Shown here piece after piece: positions 34,683-43,497 of a stretch of DNA of 64,000 nucleotides; positions within the stretch are counted from its first letter, which is position 1; each line of letters opens with the position of its first letter. This stretch comes from Nocardioides eburneiflavus (GTDB lineage Bacteria > Actinomycetota > Actinomycetes > Propionibacteriales > Nocardioidaceae). Where the stretch lies: positions 992,001-1,056,000 of the forward strand of contig NZ_SRRO01000001.1 in the NCBI RefSeq assembly GCF_004785795.1, given 5' to 3'. The translations under genes were made by a program, and so were the position numbers. Under the pieces are notes generated by a model. The model saw only the letters and a program-made list of their open reading frames with translations, was not told the DNA's origin and ran no database searches.

Positions 34683-34687
34683 GGGCC

Positions 34688-35425
34688 TCAGTCTGCCGCA
34701 GCCGCTCGGCCCGCGGTCGGCAGCACGGCGAACCACGGCTCCGACCACCCCGCGACCCGCAGGTCGCCGCGCACGAAGTCCTCGCGCGGCAGCCGGACCA
34801 GGCGCCCGCTGCTCGGGTCGTACGCCGCCAGCCACGGCTCGTCGACGCCGGCGGCCACGTCGACGACGAGCACGACGTGGCGTGGCAGGAGCCGGTTGCC
34901 GACGTAGAGCGGGACCGCGTGTCCGTTCGCGACGGCGCGCGCGACCGCGTCGTACGCCTCCCCGCGCCGCCGCGGCGAGATGGTCCGCACCCGGTGGCCG
35001 GTGCCCGGCGGCGTGGTGCCGCCGGTGGCGCTGAGCTCCTGGACGAGCGCCCACGGGGTGGTGCCCAGCCCGCGTGGCCAGGGCCACCGCAGCCGCCCCG
35101 CGGCGTCGGTCCACCGGTTGGTCCGGAGGTGCGTGGCGAGCACCTCGTCGGCGAACCTGCGCCCCGGCGTACGCGGGTCGCGCGCGCGTCCCCCGACCTC
35201 GCCGGTCTCCAGCCAGGCGGCGTACGACGGGTCGCCGAGCGCCCGGGCGGCGACCAGGCAGGCCGACCCGCACGTGGTCCGGTCCGGCTGCACCCAGCCG
35301 GCGCGCAGCGGCGGGCGGGAGTCGACGAGCGGCGCCGGGGCCGGGTCCGCCGCCCCCGGAGCGGACGACGACCGCCCGGCCAGCGCGTCGCGCAGCCGGG
35401 CGGTCAGGTCCTCGATCAGGCGCAC
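34688..35425 (-). CDS. C39-peptidase-like protein
   Basis: A 245-residue protein with a papain-like/C39 pattern. The putative nucleophile Cys is in [16 protein letters not shown] (about residue 52), the His is in [12 protein letters not shown] (about 187), and the following Asp is in [19 protein letters not shown]. These three match the Cys-His-Asp order of C39 proteases and transglutaminase-like folds. There is no signal peptide or ABC domain, so it is not a bacteriocin exporter. Its role beside ugd is unknown. GTG 35425 follows TAGACA by six bases, a near fit to the leaderless pattern. Confidence 0.6.
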   Translation of the reverse strand: MRLIEDLTARLRDALAGRSSSAPGAADPAPAPLVDSRPPLRAGWVQPDRTTCGSACLVAARALGDPSYAAWLETGEVGGRARDPRTPGRRFADEVLATHLRTNRWTDAAGRLRWPWPRGLGTTPWALVQELSATGGTTPPGTGHRVRTISPRRRGEAYDAVARAVANGHAVPLYVGNRLLPRHVVLVVDVAAGVDEPWLAAYDPSSGRLVRLPREDFVRGDLRVAGWSEPWFAVLPTAGRAAAAD

Positions 35426-35473
35426 GTCCCCTGTCTACCGCAGGGCAGTGCGTCCGTGCGATGGGTCGGCAGG

Positions 35474-36199
35474 TCAGCCGCGGTCGGAGGAGTCCCCGGT
35501 CACCACGACGTAGAACCGCTTGCGGTTGCCGTCGGTCGTGACGCTCCCGTCGCTGTTGCGCGGGCTGACCACGAGGTGGTGGGAGTTGCCCGTGCCGGGG
35601 GGTGCGCAGTTGACGACGCCGGGCTGGCACATCGCCGCGGAGATCTCGCCGGAGAACTCCGGGTTGGCGTCCTCGCCGGGGGCGCGGCCGTTGGTGATCG
35701 TGTCACCGTTCTGGTCGACGGTGTTCTGCAGCGCGACCACCGCGAGGATGCCGTTGTCGGCGAGGTCCTCGCCGGCGTTGATGTAGACGTTGCCGTTGGC
35801 GCGCAGCCCGGTGACGTCGGCGCCCATCGGGGCGAGGGTCGGATAGGCAGCGGTCACGCTGAAGCCGCCGGACTGGGCGACGATGGCGCCGGCCGCGTCG
35901 ACGAGCGCCCAGCGGCCCACACCGGCCGGGCCCTGCGCGCCGGCCGGCAGCTGGCCCTCCTTGAAGTCGCGGGCGCGCAGCGAGCCGTCCTTGACCTGCT
36001 TGGCGCCGATGGTGCCCTTCTTGACGTCCTTGCCCTGGATCGTCCGGTTCTTGATGTCCTGGGACTGGACCGAGTTGTTCCTGATGTCCGCCGAGCCGAT
36101 GAGCCCGGTGGCGTACGACGTCCCGGTGGACGCCACGACCAGGGCCATCACGGCGACGGCCATGGACGGGGAGGGGCGGCGGATGGAGGGGAGGCGCAT
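35474..36199 (-). CDS. secreted protein with short hydrophilic repeats
   Basis: A 241-residue exported protein. Residues 1-35 give a signal peptide ([21 protein letters not shown]). Next comes a run of approximate 10-residue units of the form (I/V)-x-(N/G)-x-(S/T)-(V/I), e.g. [20 protein letters not shown], then a short GAQGPAG collagen-like remnant. About 150 residues of unrecognised beta-rich domain follow. Related proteins are frequent in actinobacteria as surface or spore-associated proteins of unknown role. ATG 36199 is preceded by AAGGG. The longer frame to 36343 lacks a ribosome site. Confidence 0.7.
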   Translation of the reverse strand: MRLPSIRRPSPSMAVAVMALVVASTGTSYATGLIGSADIRNNSVQSQDIKNRTIQGKDVKKGTIGAKQVKDGSLRARDFKEGQLPAGAQGPAGVGRWALVDAAGAIVAQSGGFSVTAAYPTLAPMGADVTGLRANGNVYINAGEDLADNGILAVVALQNTVDQNGDTITNGRAPGEDANPEFSGEISAAMCQPGVVNCAPPGTGNSHHLVVSPRNSDGSVTTDGNRKRFYVVVTGDSSDRG

Positions 36200-36433
36200 G
36201 TGTCTTGACCCTTCGTCGACGAGGCCGTCGGGGTCGACGGCTCGCGGGGGGTTCGGAGTGAGCTGCGTCACGGATGGGTGCGTGGTCGTGCCGACCGGCG
36301 GCCCTTCCGACAGTCCCTTGTGTGCGCTTCTCGGCCGTTGCAACGGACTGGAGGCGCAGGGATCACCGGTTCACCGGTGGTTCCGGCGACACCGACCCAC
36401 TCACCCGTTGGGGTGACTGGCAGGGTGGGGGAC

Positions 36434-36571
36434 ATGGGAATGGCAAAGAAGATCGCGGTCCTCGGGATCGCCAAGAAGGTCTACGACGAGGCACGCAAGC
36501 CGCACAACCAGGCCAAGATCAGGGCGGCCGTGCAGAAGGTGCAGGAGCACCGCAGCGGCAAGCGCTACTGA
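36434..36571 (+). CDS. small basic protein of 45 residues, unknown function
   Basis: MGMAKKIAVLGIAKKVYDEA followed by a Lys/Arg-rich amphipathic helix to HRSGKRY. GGTGGGGGAC lies just before ATG 36434; ATG 36440 is also possible. It could be a nucleic-acid- or membrane-binding helix. Its last seven bases overlap the end of the convergent DUF998 gene. It is probably a real gene because the frame keeps strong GC-third-position bias and a fitting ribosome site. Confidence 0.6.
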   Translation: MGMAKKIAVLGIAKKVYDEARKPHNQAKIRAAVQKVQEHRSGKRY

Positions 36572-37173
36572 GCCGAGGCCGCCCGCGGGCGGTGCTGCCA
36601 GGCGTACGCAGCGAGCCCGAGCAGCACCGGCCACAGCGCGGCACGCTCGAGCGCTCCCGCCGCCCGGCCCTCGCCGGTGAGGGCGAAGCCGACTGCTGCG
36701 GCGGCGGTGACGGCGCCGGTCGCCAGGAGGGCCGCCCCAAGGCGCGGGCCCTGCGCGCGGACCCGGGCGCCGAGCAGGAGCAGCGCGACCGGCTGGGCGA
36801 CGAACAGGGGCGTCGCGGCGATCGCGTGCAGGGTGGCGTCCTGGTCGAGCGGCGCCAGCCCCGTGGCGTACGAGCTCACCCCCGAGACCACCAGCAGCCC
36901 GGTCACCCAGGGGCCGAGCGGCCGCGCCAGCAGCAGCGCCCCGGCGGCGAGGGCCACGCCGTACGCCATGAACGACCCGTTCATCACCTCGTGCCGCGGC
37001 GAGCAGTACGCCGCCGAGCACCCGACCTCGCCGAGCCTGCTGACCGAGTCGGAGACGAAGCTGTAGCCGCCCGTCGTGGCGGCGGCGGTGACGACCTCGG
37101 TCGCGATGTAGGTGGGGCGCAGCAGGAACACCAGCGCGCCGAGCTGCATCGCACGGGAGGGGACGTCGGGCAC
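36565..37173 (-). CDS. DUF998 family membrane protein
   Basis: A 202-residue integral membrane protein with six predicted helices. It carries the family features YSFVSDSVSRLGEVGC near the first loop and SGVSSYATGLAPLDQDATLHAIAA in the middle. The function of DUF998 is not established. GTG 37173 lies six bases after TAGGTT on the coding strand, so it is probably leaderless. Its stop lies inside the convergent small gene (7-bp overlap). Confidence 0.88.
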   Translation of the reverse strand: MPDVPSRAMQLGALVFLLRPTYIATEVVTAAATTGGYSFVSDSVSRLGEVGCSAAYCSPRHEVMNGSFMAYGVALAAGALLLARPLGPWVTGLLVVSGVSSYATGLAPLDQDATLHAIAATPLFVAQPVALLLLGARVRAQGPRLGAALLATGAVTAAAAVGFALTGEGRAAGALERAALWPVLLGLAAYAWQHRPRAASAQ

Positions 37174-37179
37174 GCGGCC

Positions 37180-37185
37180 AACCTA
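37180..37185 (-). promoter_or_regulatory. -10 element TAGGTT, leaderless start of the DUF998 gene
   Basis: TANNNT hexamer with six bases to GTG 37173 and no ribosome site. Confidence 0.5.
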
Positions 37186-37254
37186 CTGGCGCCACCCCAT
37201 CACTCAGGGTGGGGCGGCGTTGCCACCGCGCGTGAGGAGGCGTAGGACGGACGG

Positions 37255-37386
37255 ATGACCACCACACCGATGGAGCCCGAGTCCGACCCGCAGGTCGTGC
37301 CGTCCGGCGATCCTGCTGTCAACCCGATCGACCCCGGCCGGGAGCCCGACGCCCCCGTCCCCGAGACCGAGCCCGAGCCGGTCTGA
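37255..37386 (+). CDS. small acidic Pro-rich protein of 43 residues
   Basis: MTTTPMEPESDPQVVPSGDP onward to a PEPEPV end, with no Lys, one Arg and nine Glu/Asp in 43 residues. It is presumably disordered. GAGGAGG lies about 18 bases upstream of ATG 37255, and TAGGAC six bases upstream is close to a leaderless -10. It precedes the DUF1810 gene by 10 bp and may be co-transcribed. It has no known function, and its composition alone could arise by chance. Confidence 0.5.
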   Translation: MTTTPMEPESDPQVVPSGDPAVNPIDPGREPDAPVPETEPEPV

Positions 37387-37396
37387 CGCACGGCAC

Positions 37397-37822
37397 GTGA
37401 GCAACGACCTCGAGCGCTTCGTCCGCGCGCAGGACGAGCGCGGCACCTACGGCCGCGCGCTCGCCGAGCTGCGCGCGGGCCGCAAGACCAGCCACTGGAT
37501 GTGGTTCGTCTTCCCGCAGGTGGCCGGGCTCGGGCACAGCCCGATCGCGCAGGCCTACGCGATCGCCGATCTCGCGGAGGCCCGGGCCTACCTGCACCAC
37601 GACACGCTGGGCCCGCGGCTGCTGGAGTGCTGCCGCGCGCTGCTCGACCTCGACGACGACCTCACGGCCGAGTGGGTGCTCGGCGGGACCGACGCGATGA
37701 AGCTCCGCTCGTCCATGACGCTCTTCGCGCTCGCCGACCCCGACGAGCCGACGTACGACGAGGTGCTGGCGCGCTTCTTCGACGGCGAGCCGGACGAGCG
37801 CACTCCGGCCCTGCTGGTGTGA
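37397..37822 (+). CDS. DUF1810 family protein
   Basis: A 141-residue protein matching the DUF1810 (calpastatin-like named) family along its length: LERFVRAQDERGTYGRALAEL, then KTSHWMWFVFPQVAGLGHSPIAQAYAI, HHDTLGPRLLECCRALL and DAMKLRSSMTLFALA. The family is small, soluble and lacks a defined biochemical role. GTG 37397 has no clear ribosome site and follows a small acidic gene. Confidence 0.9.
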   Translation: MSNDLERFVRAQDERGTYGRALAELRAGRKTSHWMWFVFPQVAGLGHSPIAQAYAIADLAEARAYLHHDTLGPRLLECCRALLDLDDDLTAEWVLGGTDAMKLRSSMTLFALADPDEPTYDEVLARFFDGEPDERTPALLV

Positions 37823-37835
37823 CGACCTCCATGCC

Positions 37836-37841
37836 TATGCT
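37836..37841 (+). promoter_or_regulatory. -10 element TATGCT, leaderless start of the ketoacyl synthase gene
   Basis: TANNNT hexamer, six bases, then ATG 37848. Confidence 0.5.
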
Positions 37842-37847
37842 CGCCCC

Positions 37848-38852
37848 ATGACCATCCAGCAGCCGACCGACCTGACCCCCGCAGCCATGCTCGGCCTCGG
37901 CGTCCACCGCCCCGAGCGCGTCGTCACCAATGACGAGATCTGCGAGGTCCTGGACTCCTCCGACGAGTGGATCCAGACCCGGTCGGGCATCCGGACGCGC
38001 CGCTTCGCAGGCGAGGGCGAGACGCTCATCGGCATGTCGGTCACGGCGGCCGAGAAGGCGCTCGCGGCCGCCGGCGTCGACGCCGGACAGGTCGGCTGCG
38101 TCATCGTCGCCACCTCGACGCACCCCGAGCACACGCCCGCCTCCGCCCCGCAGGTCGCGACCGCGCTGGGCATCAACGCCGCGGCGTTCGACATCTCCGC
38201 CGGGTGCGCCGGCTTCTGCCACGCCCTCAACCTCGCAGCGTCGATGGTGCGCTCCGGTGCGGAGTCGCACGTGCTGGTGATCGGCGTGGAGCAGCTGAGC
38301 CGCTTCATGGACCCGACCGACCGCGGCACCGCGTTCATCTTCGCCGACGGCGCAGGCGCGGTCGTCGTCGGACCGTCGGAGACGGCGGGGATCGGGCCGA
38401 CGGCGTGGGGCTCGGACGGCTCGCAGGCCCACGTCATCACCCAGACCCCGAGCTGCATGGGCGTCCGCGAGCACACGGACGCCGACCACCCGGTGGTGCA
38501 GATGGAGGGCACGGCGGTCTTCCGCTGGGCGCCCTTCGCGATGGCCAAGGTCGCGCACGAGGCGCTCGACCTCGCCGGCGTCTCGGTCGACGACCTCGAC
38601 GCCTTCATCCCCCACCAGGCCAACCTGCGCATCACGCAGACCCTCGCCAAGAACATCCAGCTCCCCGACTCGGTCGCCGTCGCCACCGACGTCGTCGACT
38701 CGGGCAACACCTCGGCGGCGTCGGTGCCGCTCGCGATGGAGGCGATGCTGCGCAACGACGAAGCGGCGGTCGGGGACACCGCGCTGCTGATCGCGTTCGG
38801 TGCGGGGCTGTCGTACGCCGGGCAGGTCGTGACGCTGCCGCCGCTGGGCTAG
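37848..38852 (+). CDS. fabH: beta-ketoacyl-ACP synthase III
   Basis: A 334-residue thiolase-fold condensing enzyme. The catalytic triad is complete: Cys in FDISAGCAGFCHAL (about 122), His in FIPHQANLRI (about 254) and Asn in VDSGNTSAAS (about 285). EWIQTRSGIRTRRFA is the usual N-terminal active-site wall. It condenses acyl-CoA with malonyl-ACP to start fatty-acid synthesis. It stands alone, without fabD, acpP or fabF, so it may be a second FabH or a pathway-specific enzyme. The stop shares CTAG with the convergent hydrolase gene. Confidence 0.93.
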   Translation: MTIQQPTDLTPAAMLGLGVHRPERVVTNDEICEVLDSSDEWIQTRSGIRTRRFAGEGETLIGMSVTAAEKALAAAGVDAGQVGCVIVATSTHPEHTPASAPQVATALGINAAAFDISAGCAGFCHALNLAASMVRSGAESHVLVIGVEQLSRFMDPTDRGTAFIFADGAGAVVVGPSETAGIGPTAWGSDGSQAHVITQTPSCMGVREHTDADHPVVQMEGTAVFRWAPFAMAKVAHEALDLAGVSVDDLDAFIPHQANLRITQTLAKNIQLPDSVAVATDVVDSGNTSAASVPLAMEAMLRNDEAAVGDTALLIAFGAGLSYAGQVVTLPPLG

Positions 38853-39625
38853 CCGCGAGCGAGCCGGTCCGCCACGACCGCCCACACGTCCGGGTCGACG
38901 CCCATCCCGATGTGGGTGGAGGAGACCTCGACGTGCTCGGCGTCGGGGGAGGTGTGGTCGAGGCAGGCCTGCCACGCCACGATCCCGTCCCGCCTGGAGA
39001 AGAGGATCGTCAGCGGCACCGGGATCGGCGCCGTCGGGTCGAGGCGCTCGGCGACCCGGTGCGCGTCGGCGTCCGGGCCACGGCGGTAGGCCCGGGCGAC
39101 CGTCGTGTGCCGCGGCCCGCCGGTGACCGGAGTGCCGTAGGTGACGACGCGACGTACGGCGTCGGGGTGGCGGCGCGCGACCTCGCGGGCGATGACGCCG
39201 CCGAGGCTCCAGCCGACGAGGGAGGCCGGCTCGCCCTTCGCGTCCAGCAGCTCGAGCACGCTCCTCGACAGGCGCTCGACGTCGCGGCGCGGGTCGCCGG
39301 TGTTGGTGCCGAAGCCCCAGCCGCGGGCGTCGTACCCCAGCCGCCGGAGGTAGGCGCGCAGCGGCGCCCCGGTCAGCTCGGGTGCCCGCCAGCCGGGAAT
39401 GTCGACGACGAGGTGGCCGTCGCCCCGTGGCGCGGCCGAGAGCCGCGGCAGGGCCCCGACCAGGCGTACGCCGTCGAGCGCCGACCCGAGCTCGCCGAGC
39501 GCGGCACGCGTCGACGGCGGGCCGCTGGGGTGCCCCAGACCGGTCGGGTCCGCGCGGTGCCGTGCGCGGGAGCGGACGCCCGCTGCGGCCAGCAGGTGGT
39601 GACCGGGCAGCGGGAGGCGTGGCAT
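38849..39625 (-). CDS. alpha/beta hydrolase fold protein
   Basis: A 258-residue lipase-like hydrolase. The nucleophile elbow is LVGWSLGGVIAR (Ser about 144), the acid candidate Asp is in LFSRRDGIVAW (about 214) and the His is in VSSTHIGMG (about 238). GYDARGWGFGTNTGDP resembles the lipid-esterase lid region. The substrate is unknown. ATG 39625 is six bases after TACAGT, a leaderless promoter. Confidence 0.85.
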   Translation of the reverse strand: MPRLPLPGHHLLAAAGVRSRARHRADPTGLGHPSGPPSTRAALGELGSALDGVRLVGALPRLSAAPRGDGHLVVDIPGWRAPELTGAPLRAYLRRLGYDARGWGFGTNTGDPRRDVERLSRSVLELLDAKGEPASLVGWSLGGVIAREVARRHPDAVRRVVTYGTPVTGGPRHTTVARAYRRGPDADAHRVAERLDPTAPIPVPLTILFSRRDGIVAWQACLDHTSPDAEHVEVSSTHIGMGVDPDVWAVVADRLARG

Positions 39626-39631
39626 GCCGCG

Positions 39632-39637
39632 ACTGTA
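39632..39637 (-). promoter_or_regulatory. -10 element TACAGT, leaderless start of the hydrolase gene
   Basis: TANNNT hexamer with six bases to ATG 39625. Confidence 0.5.
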
Positions 39638-39763
39638 CGGACCGGTCGGTCGCGCATGTACAGCCGCAGGGAGCGGGCGTAGCGTGGGATCCCCGGTCGT
39701 ACGCGCTCCACGGCGTCGCTGCGGCGGAGCGACAGTGCGGCTCTTCCCCCCCAGGAGGTCGAC

Positions 39764-40216
39764 ATGTTCACGATCACGCGCGTCGTCGGCGCGCTCGCCT
39801 CAGGGGTCGTCGCCAGTGCGCTCCTCGCCAGCCCGGCGAGTGCCGACGGTGGTGCGATCCCGCTGAACGCCGGACAGGAGACGCCGGGTGCCGTGAGCGG
39901 CGCGAGCGGCTTCTTCGACTACACCGTGTCCGGGTCCACGCTCTGCTACACCCTGCGGGTGCGGAACCTCACCGCCGCCCCCGTCGCCGCGCACATCCAC
40001 CTCGCGCCGCGCCACGTCGCCGGCCCCGTGGTCGTCCCGCTGGCGACTCCTCCGGCCGCGACGAGCACGGTCAGCGCCTGCCTCACGGCGGCCGAGGGCG
40101 GGGCGATGACGCCGGCCGAGCTGGCCGCGATCACCGCCGACCCCGGCGCCTACTACGTCAACGTGCACACGCCCCAGTGGCCCGCCGGCGAGGTCAGGGG
40201 ACAGCTGAAGAAGTAG
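39764..40216 (+). CDS. secreted CHRD domain protein
   Basis: A 150-residue exported protein. The signal peptide is at 1-28 (VVGALASGVVASALLASPASA). A CHRD domain follows: IPLNAGQETPG, then SGFFDYTVSGSTLCYTLRVRNL, AAHIHLAPRHVAGPVVVPL and DPGAYYVNVHTPQWPAGEVRGQL. The CHRD fold is found in chordin and in bacterial surface proteins, where its role is unknown. AGGAGG precedes ATG 39764. The last 23 bases overlap the 3' end of the convergent molybdoenzyme gene. Confidence 0.92.
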   Translation: MFTITRVVGALASGVVASALLASPASADGGAIPLNAGQETPGAVSGASGFFDYTVSGSTLCYTLRVRNLTAAPVAAHIHLAPRHVAGPVVVPLATPPAATSTVSACLTAAEGGAMTPAELAAITADPGAYYVNVHTPQWPAGEVRGQLKK

Positions 40217-42395
40217 GCGCACCGGGAGCAGCGGACGCCTCGAGGGGGGAGACGTCGCAGACCGACGCGCGCAGGGGCGAGCTCCCGCTGATCGGATCGC
40301 TCGGCGTCTGGCGCAGCACCAGGTTGAGGTTGGCGCTGCCCGCCCCGTAGGGCGGGTAGCCCGGCAGCCCCAGCTCGTCGCAGGCGTCCCACCAGCCGTG
40401 CTCGCCGAACACGACCCCCGGATCCAGATTGGCGTTGAGCCTGGCGCGGGCCCGCACACTGCCGTACGGCGTGTCCAGCGACACCCAGTCGCCTGCGGAG
40501 ACACCGCGGGCGGCGGCCGTGGACGGGTGCAGCTCGACGTGCGGGTCGGGTGCGCTCTTGCGCAGGGCGGCGATCTGGCGGTGCTGGGTCTCGCAGAAGA
40601 ACAGCGACTTCGCACAGCTGAGCACGAGCGGATAGCGGTCGGCGAGGTCCGGTCGGGAGCGGGGGCTCGTCAGTGGCTCCTCGAACGTCGGCAGCGGGTC
40701 GTAGCCGTGGGCCGCCAGGGTCGCCGAGTACAGCTCCACCTTGCGGGACGGGGTGTCGAACCCGGTGTCGGCGTACTTGCGGTGGCGCGTCGTCAGCGGC
40801 ACCCGGACACCGGCCGGGTCGGCCCGCAGCTCCTCCAGGGTGACCCCGCTCGGAGCGAGCTGGTGGCGGAACGCCGCCTCGATGTCACCGTCCCAGAAGT
40901 GCGCGCCCAACCCGAGGCGCGTCGCGAGGTCGAACACGATCTGCAGGTCCGAGCGAGCCTCACCGCGGGGAGGGACGAGGGGCTGTCGCAGCTGGACGAG
41001 CGACTGCGCCTCCTGGCTGTACTCGAAGCCGATCTTCAGTGCCTCGGACTCGAACGGAGTCGTCACGGGCAGCACGATGTCGGCGAGCTGCGCGGTGGGG
41101 GTCATGAACAGGTCGGCCTGGACGAAGAAGTCCAGGCTGCGCAACGCGTCTCGGCCGCGGCGGCTGTCGCCGTGGGCCATGACCATGTTGCCGCCGAAGC
41201 TGACCAGCCGCTTGATCCGCCGGTCGAGGACCGCGGTGTAGAAGTCCTCACCCGTGACGAACCCGAACCTGGCCGGCCCGAGCGGCCGCGTGTCCACGCC
41301 GACGGCCGGCGCGAGCGCGTCGGATAGGAGCTCCGTCCCGTCGATCGGGTTCGACGGGACCGACTCGAAAAGCACGTTCCCGCCGGGGACGTCCAGGCTG
41401 CCGGTCAGGGCGTACATGACGTTGATCGCGCGCATGGTCTGCGTCGTGCCGCTGTGCTGCTCGAGCCCGCTCCACGTGTAGAACGCGAGCGGTCGAGCCT
41501 CCCAGAGGGTCCTGGCGGTGGCGACGATGTCGCCGGCCGGCACTCCGGTGATCCCTTCGGCCACCTCGGGTGGGTACTCCGCACACCGCGCCACGAGCAG
41601 GTCCCACACCAGCTCCTCGCCGACCCGGTCCCCCGCGTTGGTCCAGTCGCGCACGAAGTCGGCGTCGTACCAGCCGTTGTCGATCATCACGTGCGTGAGG
41701 GACAGGGCGAGCGCTGCGTCGGTGCCGGGCCTGACGCGCAGCCAGTGGTCGGCCTTGGCGGCGAGGCCCACCTTGCGAGGGTCGACGACGACCAGCTTCG
41801 CGCCGCGCGCGACGGCGGCCACCGTGCTCGTCGCGTGCGCCAGCCGGGCGACGGAGGGGTTGTAGCCCCAGAAGAGGATGCAGCCGGCGTTGTCGAGGTC
41901 CGGCAGGTAGACCCCGGGCACCGAGGCGCCGAACGTGTAGAGCGGTGCCAGGTAGCGGCCCCAGCCGCACAGCTCCATGTAGGTGCAGTAGTTCGGGCTG
42001 CCGAAGGCACGGATCAGCCGCTGCACCCAGTCGACCGCGTCGCTGATCGCCGAGGTCGAGGGCGAGCTCGAGCTGAATCCGACCGACTCAGGTCCGTCGA
42101 CCGCCGCTGCCCTCGTGAGCTGCTCGGCGACCGTGCCCAGCGCCTCGTCCCAGCTGATGCGCTCCCACCCCGGGTCGTCGGCGTCCTTGGGCGCCGTCCG
42201 CCGGAGCGGGTGCAGCAGCCGCGACTCGTGGTGGACGATCTGCGGCGCGGCCTTGCCCTTCACGCAGATCGCCTTGCCGGTCGGGTGCGACGGATCGGGG
42301 AGCAGCGCCCGGAGGACGCCGTCGTCGACCTCGGCGCGCGCCCCACACCGTGAGACACACAACGGGCAATACGTCGCGACAGGGTCCCTGCCCAT
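40194..42395 (-). CDS. molybdopterin oxidoreductase (DMSO reductase family catalytic subunit)
   Basis: A 733-residue Mo/W-bisMGD enzyme. The N-terminal 4Fe-4S site is CPLCVSRC, then a Cys in AICVKG about 27 residues on. A Cys in YMELCGWGRY (about residue 144) sits where the metal ligand is expected. SGLEQHSGT and PGGNVLFE follow, with a C-terminal MGD-binding domain (LVLSCAKSLFFCETQHRQ, GDWVSLDTPYGSVRARA). No Tat signal is visible, and no iron-sulfur or membrane-anchor subunit is adjacent, so it is probably cytoplasmic with unknown partners and substrate. ATG 42395 lies six bases after GACAAT. Confidence 0.9.
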   Translation of the reverse strand: MGRDPVATYCPLCVSRCGARAEVDDGVLRALLPDPSHPTGKAICVKGKAAPQIVHHESRLLHPLRRTAPKDADDPGWERISWDEALGTVAEQLTRAAAVDGPESVGFSSSSPSTSAISDAVDWVQRLIRAFGSPNYCTYMELCGWGRYLAPLYTFGASVPGVYLPDLDNAGCILFWGYNPSVARLAHATSTVAAVARGAKLVVVDPRKVGLAAKADHWLRVRPGTDAALALSLTHVMIDNGWYDADFVRDWTNAGDRVGEELVWDLLVARCAEYPPEVAEGITGVPAGDIVATARTLWEARPLAFYTWSGLEQHSGTTQTMRAINVMYALTGSLDVPGGNVLFESVPSNPIDGTELLSDALAPAVGVDTRPLGPARFGFVTGEDFYTAVLDRRIKRLVSFGGNMVMAHGDSRRGRDALRSLDFFVQADLFMTPTAQLADIVLPVTTPFESEALKIGFEYSQEAQSLVQLRQPLVPPRGEARSDLQIVFDLATRLGLGAHFWDGDIEAAFRHQLAPSGVTLEELRADPAGVRVPLTTRHRKYADTGFDTPSRKVELYSATLAAHGYDPLPTFEEPLTSPRSRPDLADRYPLVLSCAKSLFFCETQHRQIAALRKSAPDPHVELHPSTAAARGVSAGDWVSLDTPYGSVRARARLNANLDPGVVFGEHGWWDACDELGLPGYPPYGAGSANLNLVLRQTPSDPISGSSPLRASVCDVSPLEASAAPGAPTSSAVP

Positions 42396-42435
42396 CGGTC
42401 GATTGTCGCGCGCGCGTTGCCTGCAGGCAACGGGC

Positions 42436-43329
42436 TCAGGGCAGGCCCCGGGCCTGCTCCCGGATCCAGTCGCCGGCGGCGCGCGGAGTGATGCCCCTGT
42501 CCCGGAGAGGGGCGTCGTCCCACGTGAGTGGCAGCAGGTCCAGCATCAGGCCGGTGCCGAAGATCGTCGCCATCGCCGGCGAGGGACGGGCCAGGATCCG
42601 CATGCCCGCCCGGGCCACGCCGCGCGGCATGCGCTGGACCTTGAACCTCCGTCCGCTCGCCTGCTCCGCGATGCGGACGGCCTGGTTGCGGCTGATGGCC
42701 TCCGGCCCGCCGAAGGTCACGACGTCAGGGGGGTCGACCTCGGTGGCGACAGCGGCGACGAGCGCTGCCACGTCCTCGGTCGCGACCCACCTCCGCGCGG
42801 TGTCTCCCGTCCCGAACACCGCTGCTTTGCCGGAGCGGATGTCGAAGCGTCCCAGGGGCGCCAGGTGGACCTCCTGGAACGCGTCCGGGCGCACCACCAC
42901 TCGTCGCATCGAGGACCGGGCGAGCCGTCGCTCGATCCCCGCCTTCGCGCGCTCGAGCGGGGTGCCGAGCGACGCGTCGACGCCCGCGTACGACACGTAG
43001 ACGAACCGCTCCACGCCTGTGCGCTCCGCGGCGTCGACGAGCGATGCCATCCCGACCTCGTCGACCTCGTGGATGCCGGGACGTCTGGCGCCCGCGAGCA
43101 CCCGACCGATCGCCGTGGCCGACGCCACGACGGTCTGCGCTCCCTGGCACGCCGCGGCGAGGCTGGCAGGCTCGGTGAGGTCGCCGGGCACGACCTCGAC
43201 CCCCAGCTCGCGCAGCACGGAGGCGTCCGTGCCCGGGCGTACGAGGCACCGGACCTGTGCCCCGTCCGTACGCAGGCGTCGCACGATGCGACTCCCGAGG
43301 TCACCTGAGCCACCGACGACCAGGATCAT
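42436..43329 (-). CDS. NmrA/SDR-type NAD(P)-binding protein
   Basis: A 297-residue atypical SDR. MILVVGGSGDLGSRIVRRL is the nucleotide loop. RFVYVSYAGVDASLGTPLERAKAGIERRLA is the YxxxK-free NmrA-type core, and VVRPDAFQEVHL follows. It may sense redox state or reduce a quinone or isoflavonoid-like substrate. ATG 43329 is preceded by GAAGGCGG. It is 40 bp upstream of the molybdoenzyme gene in the same direction, so the two could be one transcript. Confidence 0.85.
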   Translation of the reverse strand: MILVVGGSGDLGSRIVRRLRTDGAQVRCLVRPGTDASVLRELGVEVVPGDLTEPASLAAACQGAQTVVASATAIGRVLAGARRPGIHEVDEVGMASLVDAAERTGVERFVYVSYAGVDASLGTPLERAKAGIERRLARSSMRRVVVRPDAFQEVHLAPLGRFDIRSGKAAVFGTGDTARRWVATEDVAALVAAVATEVDPPDVVTFGGPEAISRNQAVRIAEQASGRRFKVQRMPRGVARAGMRILARPSPAMATIFGTGLMLDLLPLTWDDAPLRDRGITPRAAGDWIREQARGLP

Positions 43330-43497
43330 GGCGTGCCGCCTTCGGGCGATGGGAACGGCCTGGACCTTCAGCATGCTCGTGTGGGGCCCGAAGGGCAACG
43401 GACCCGCACCGCCCTGCTCGTGCCCCGTAACGCCGGCCACGGCGCCGCGTTGATCCGGTAGCCGCCCGACACCCAGGGCGCCCCGAAAGGAACGACC

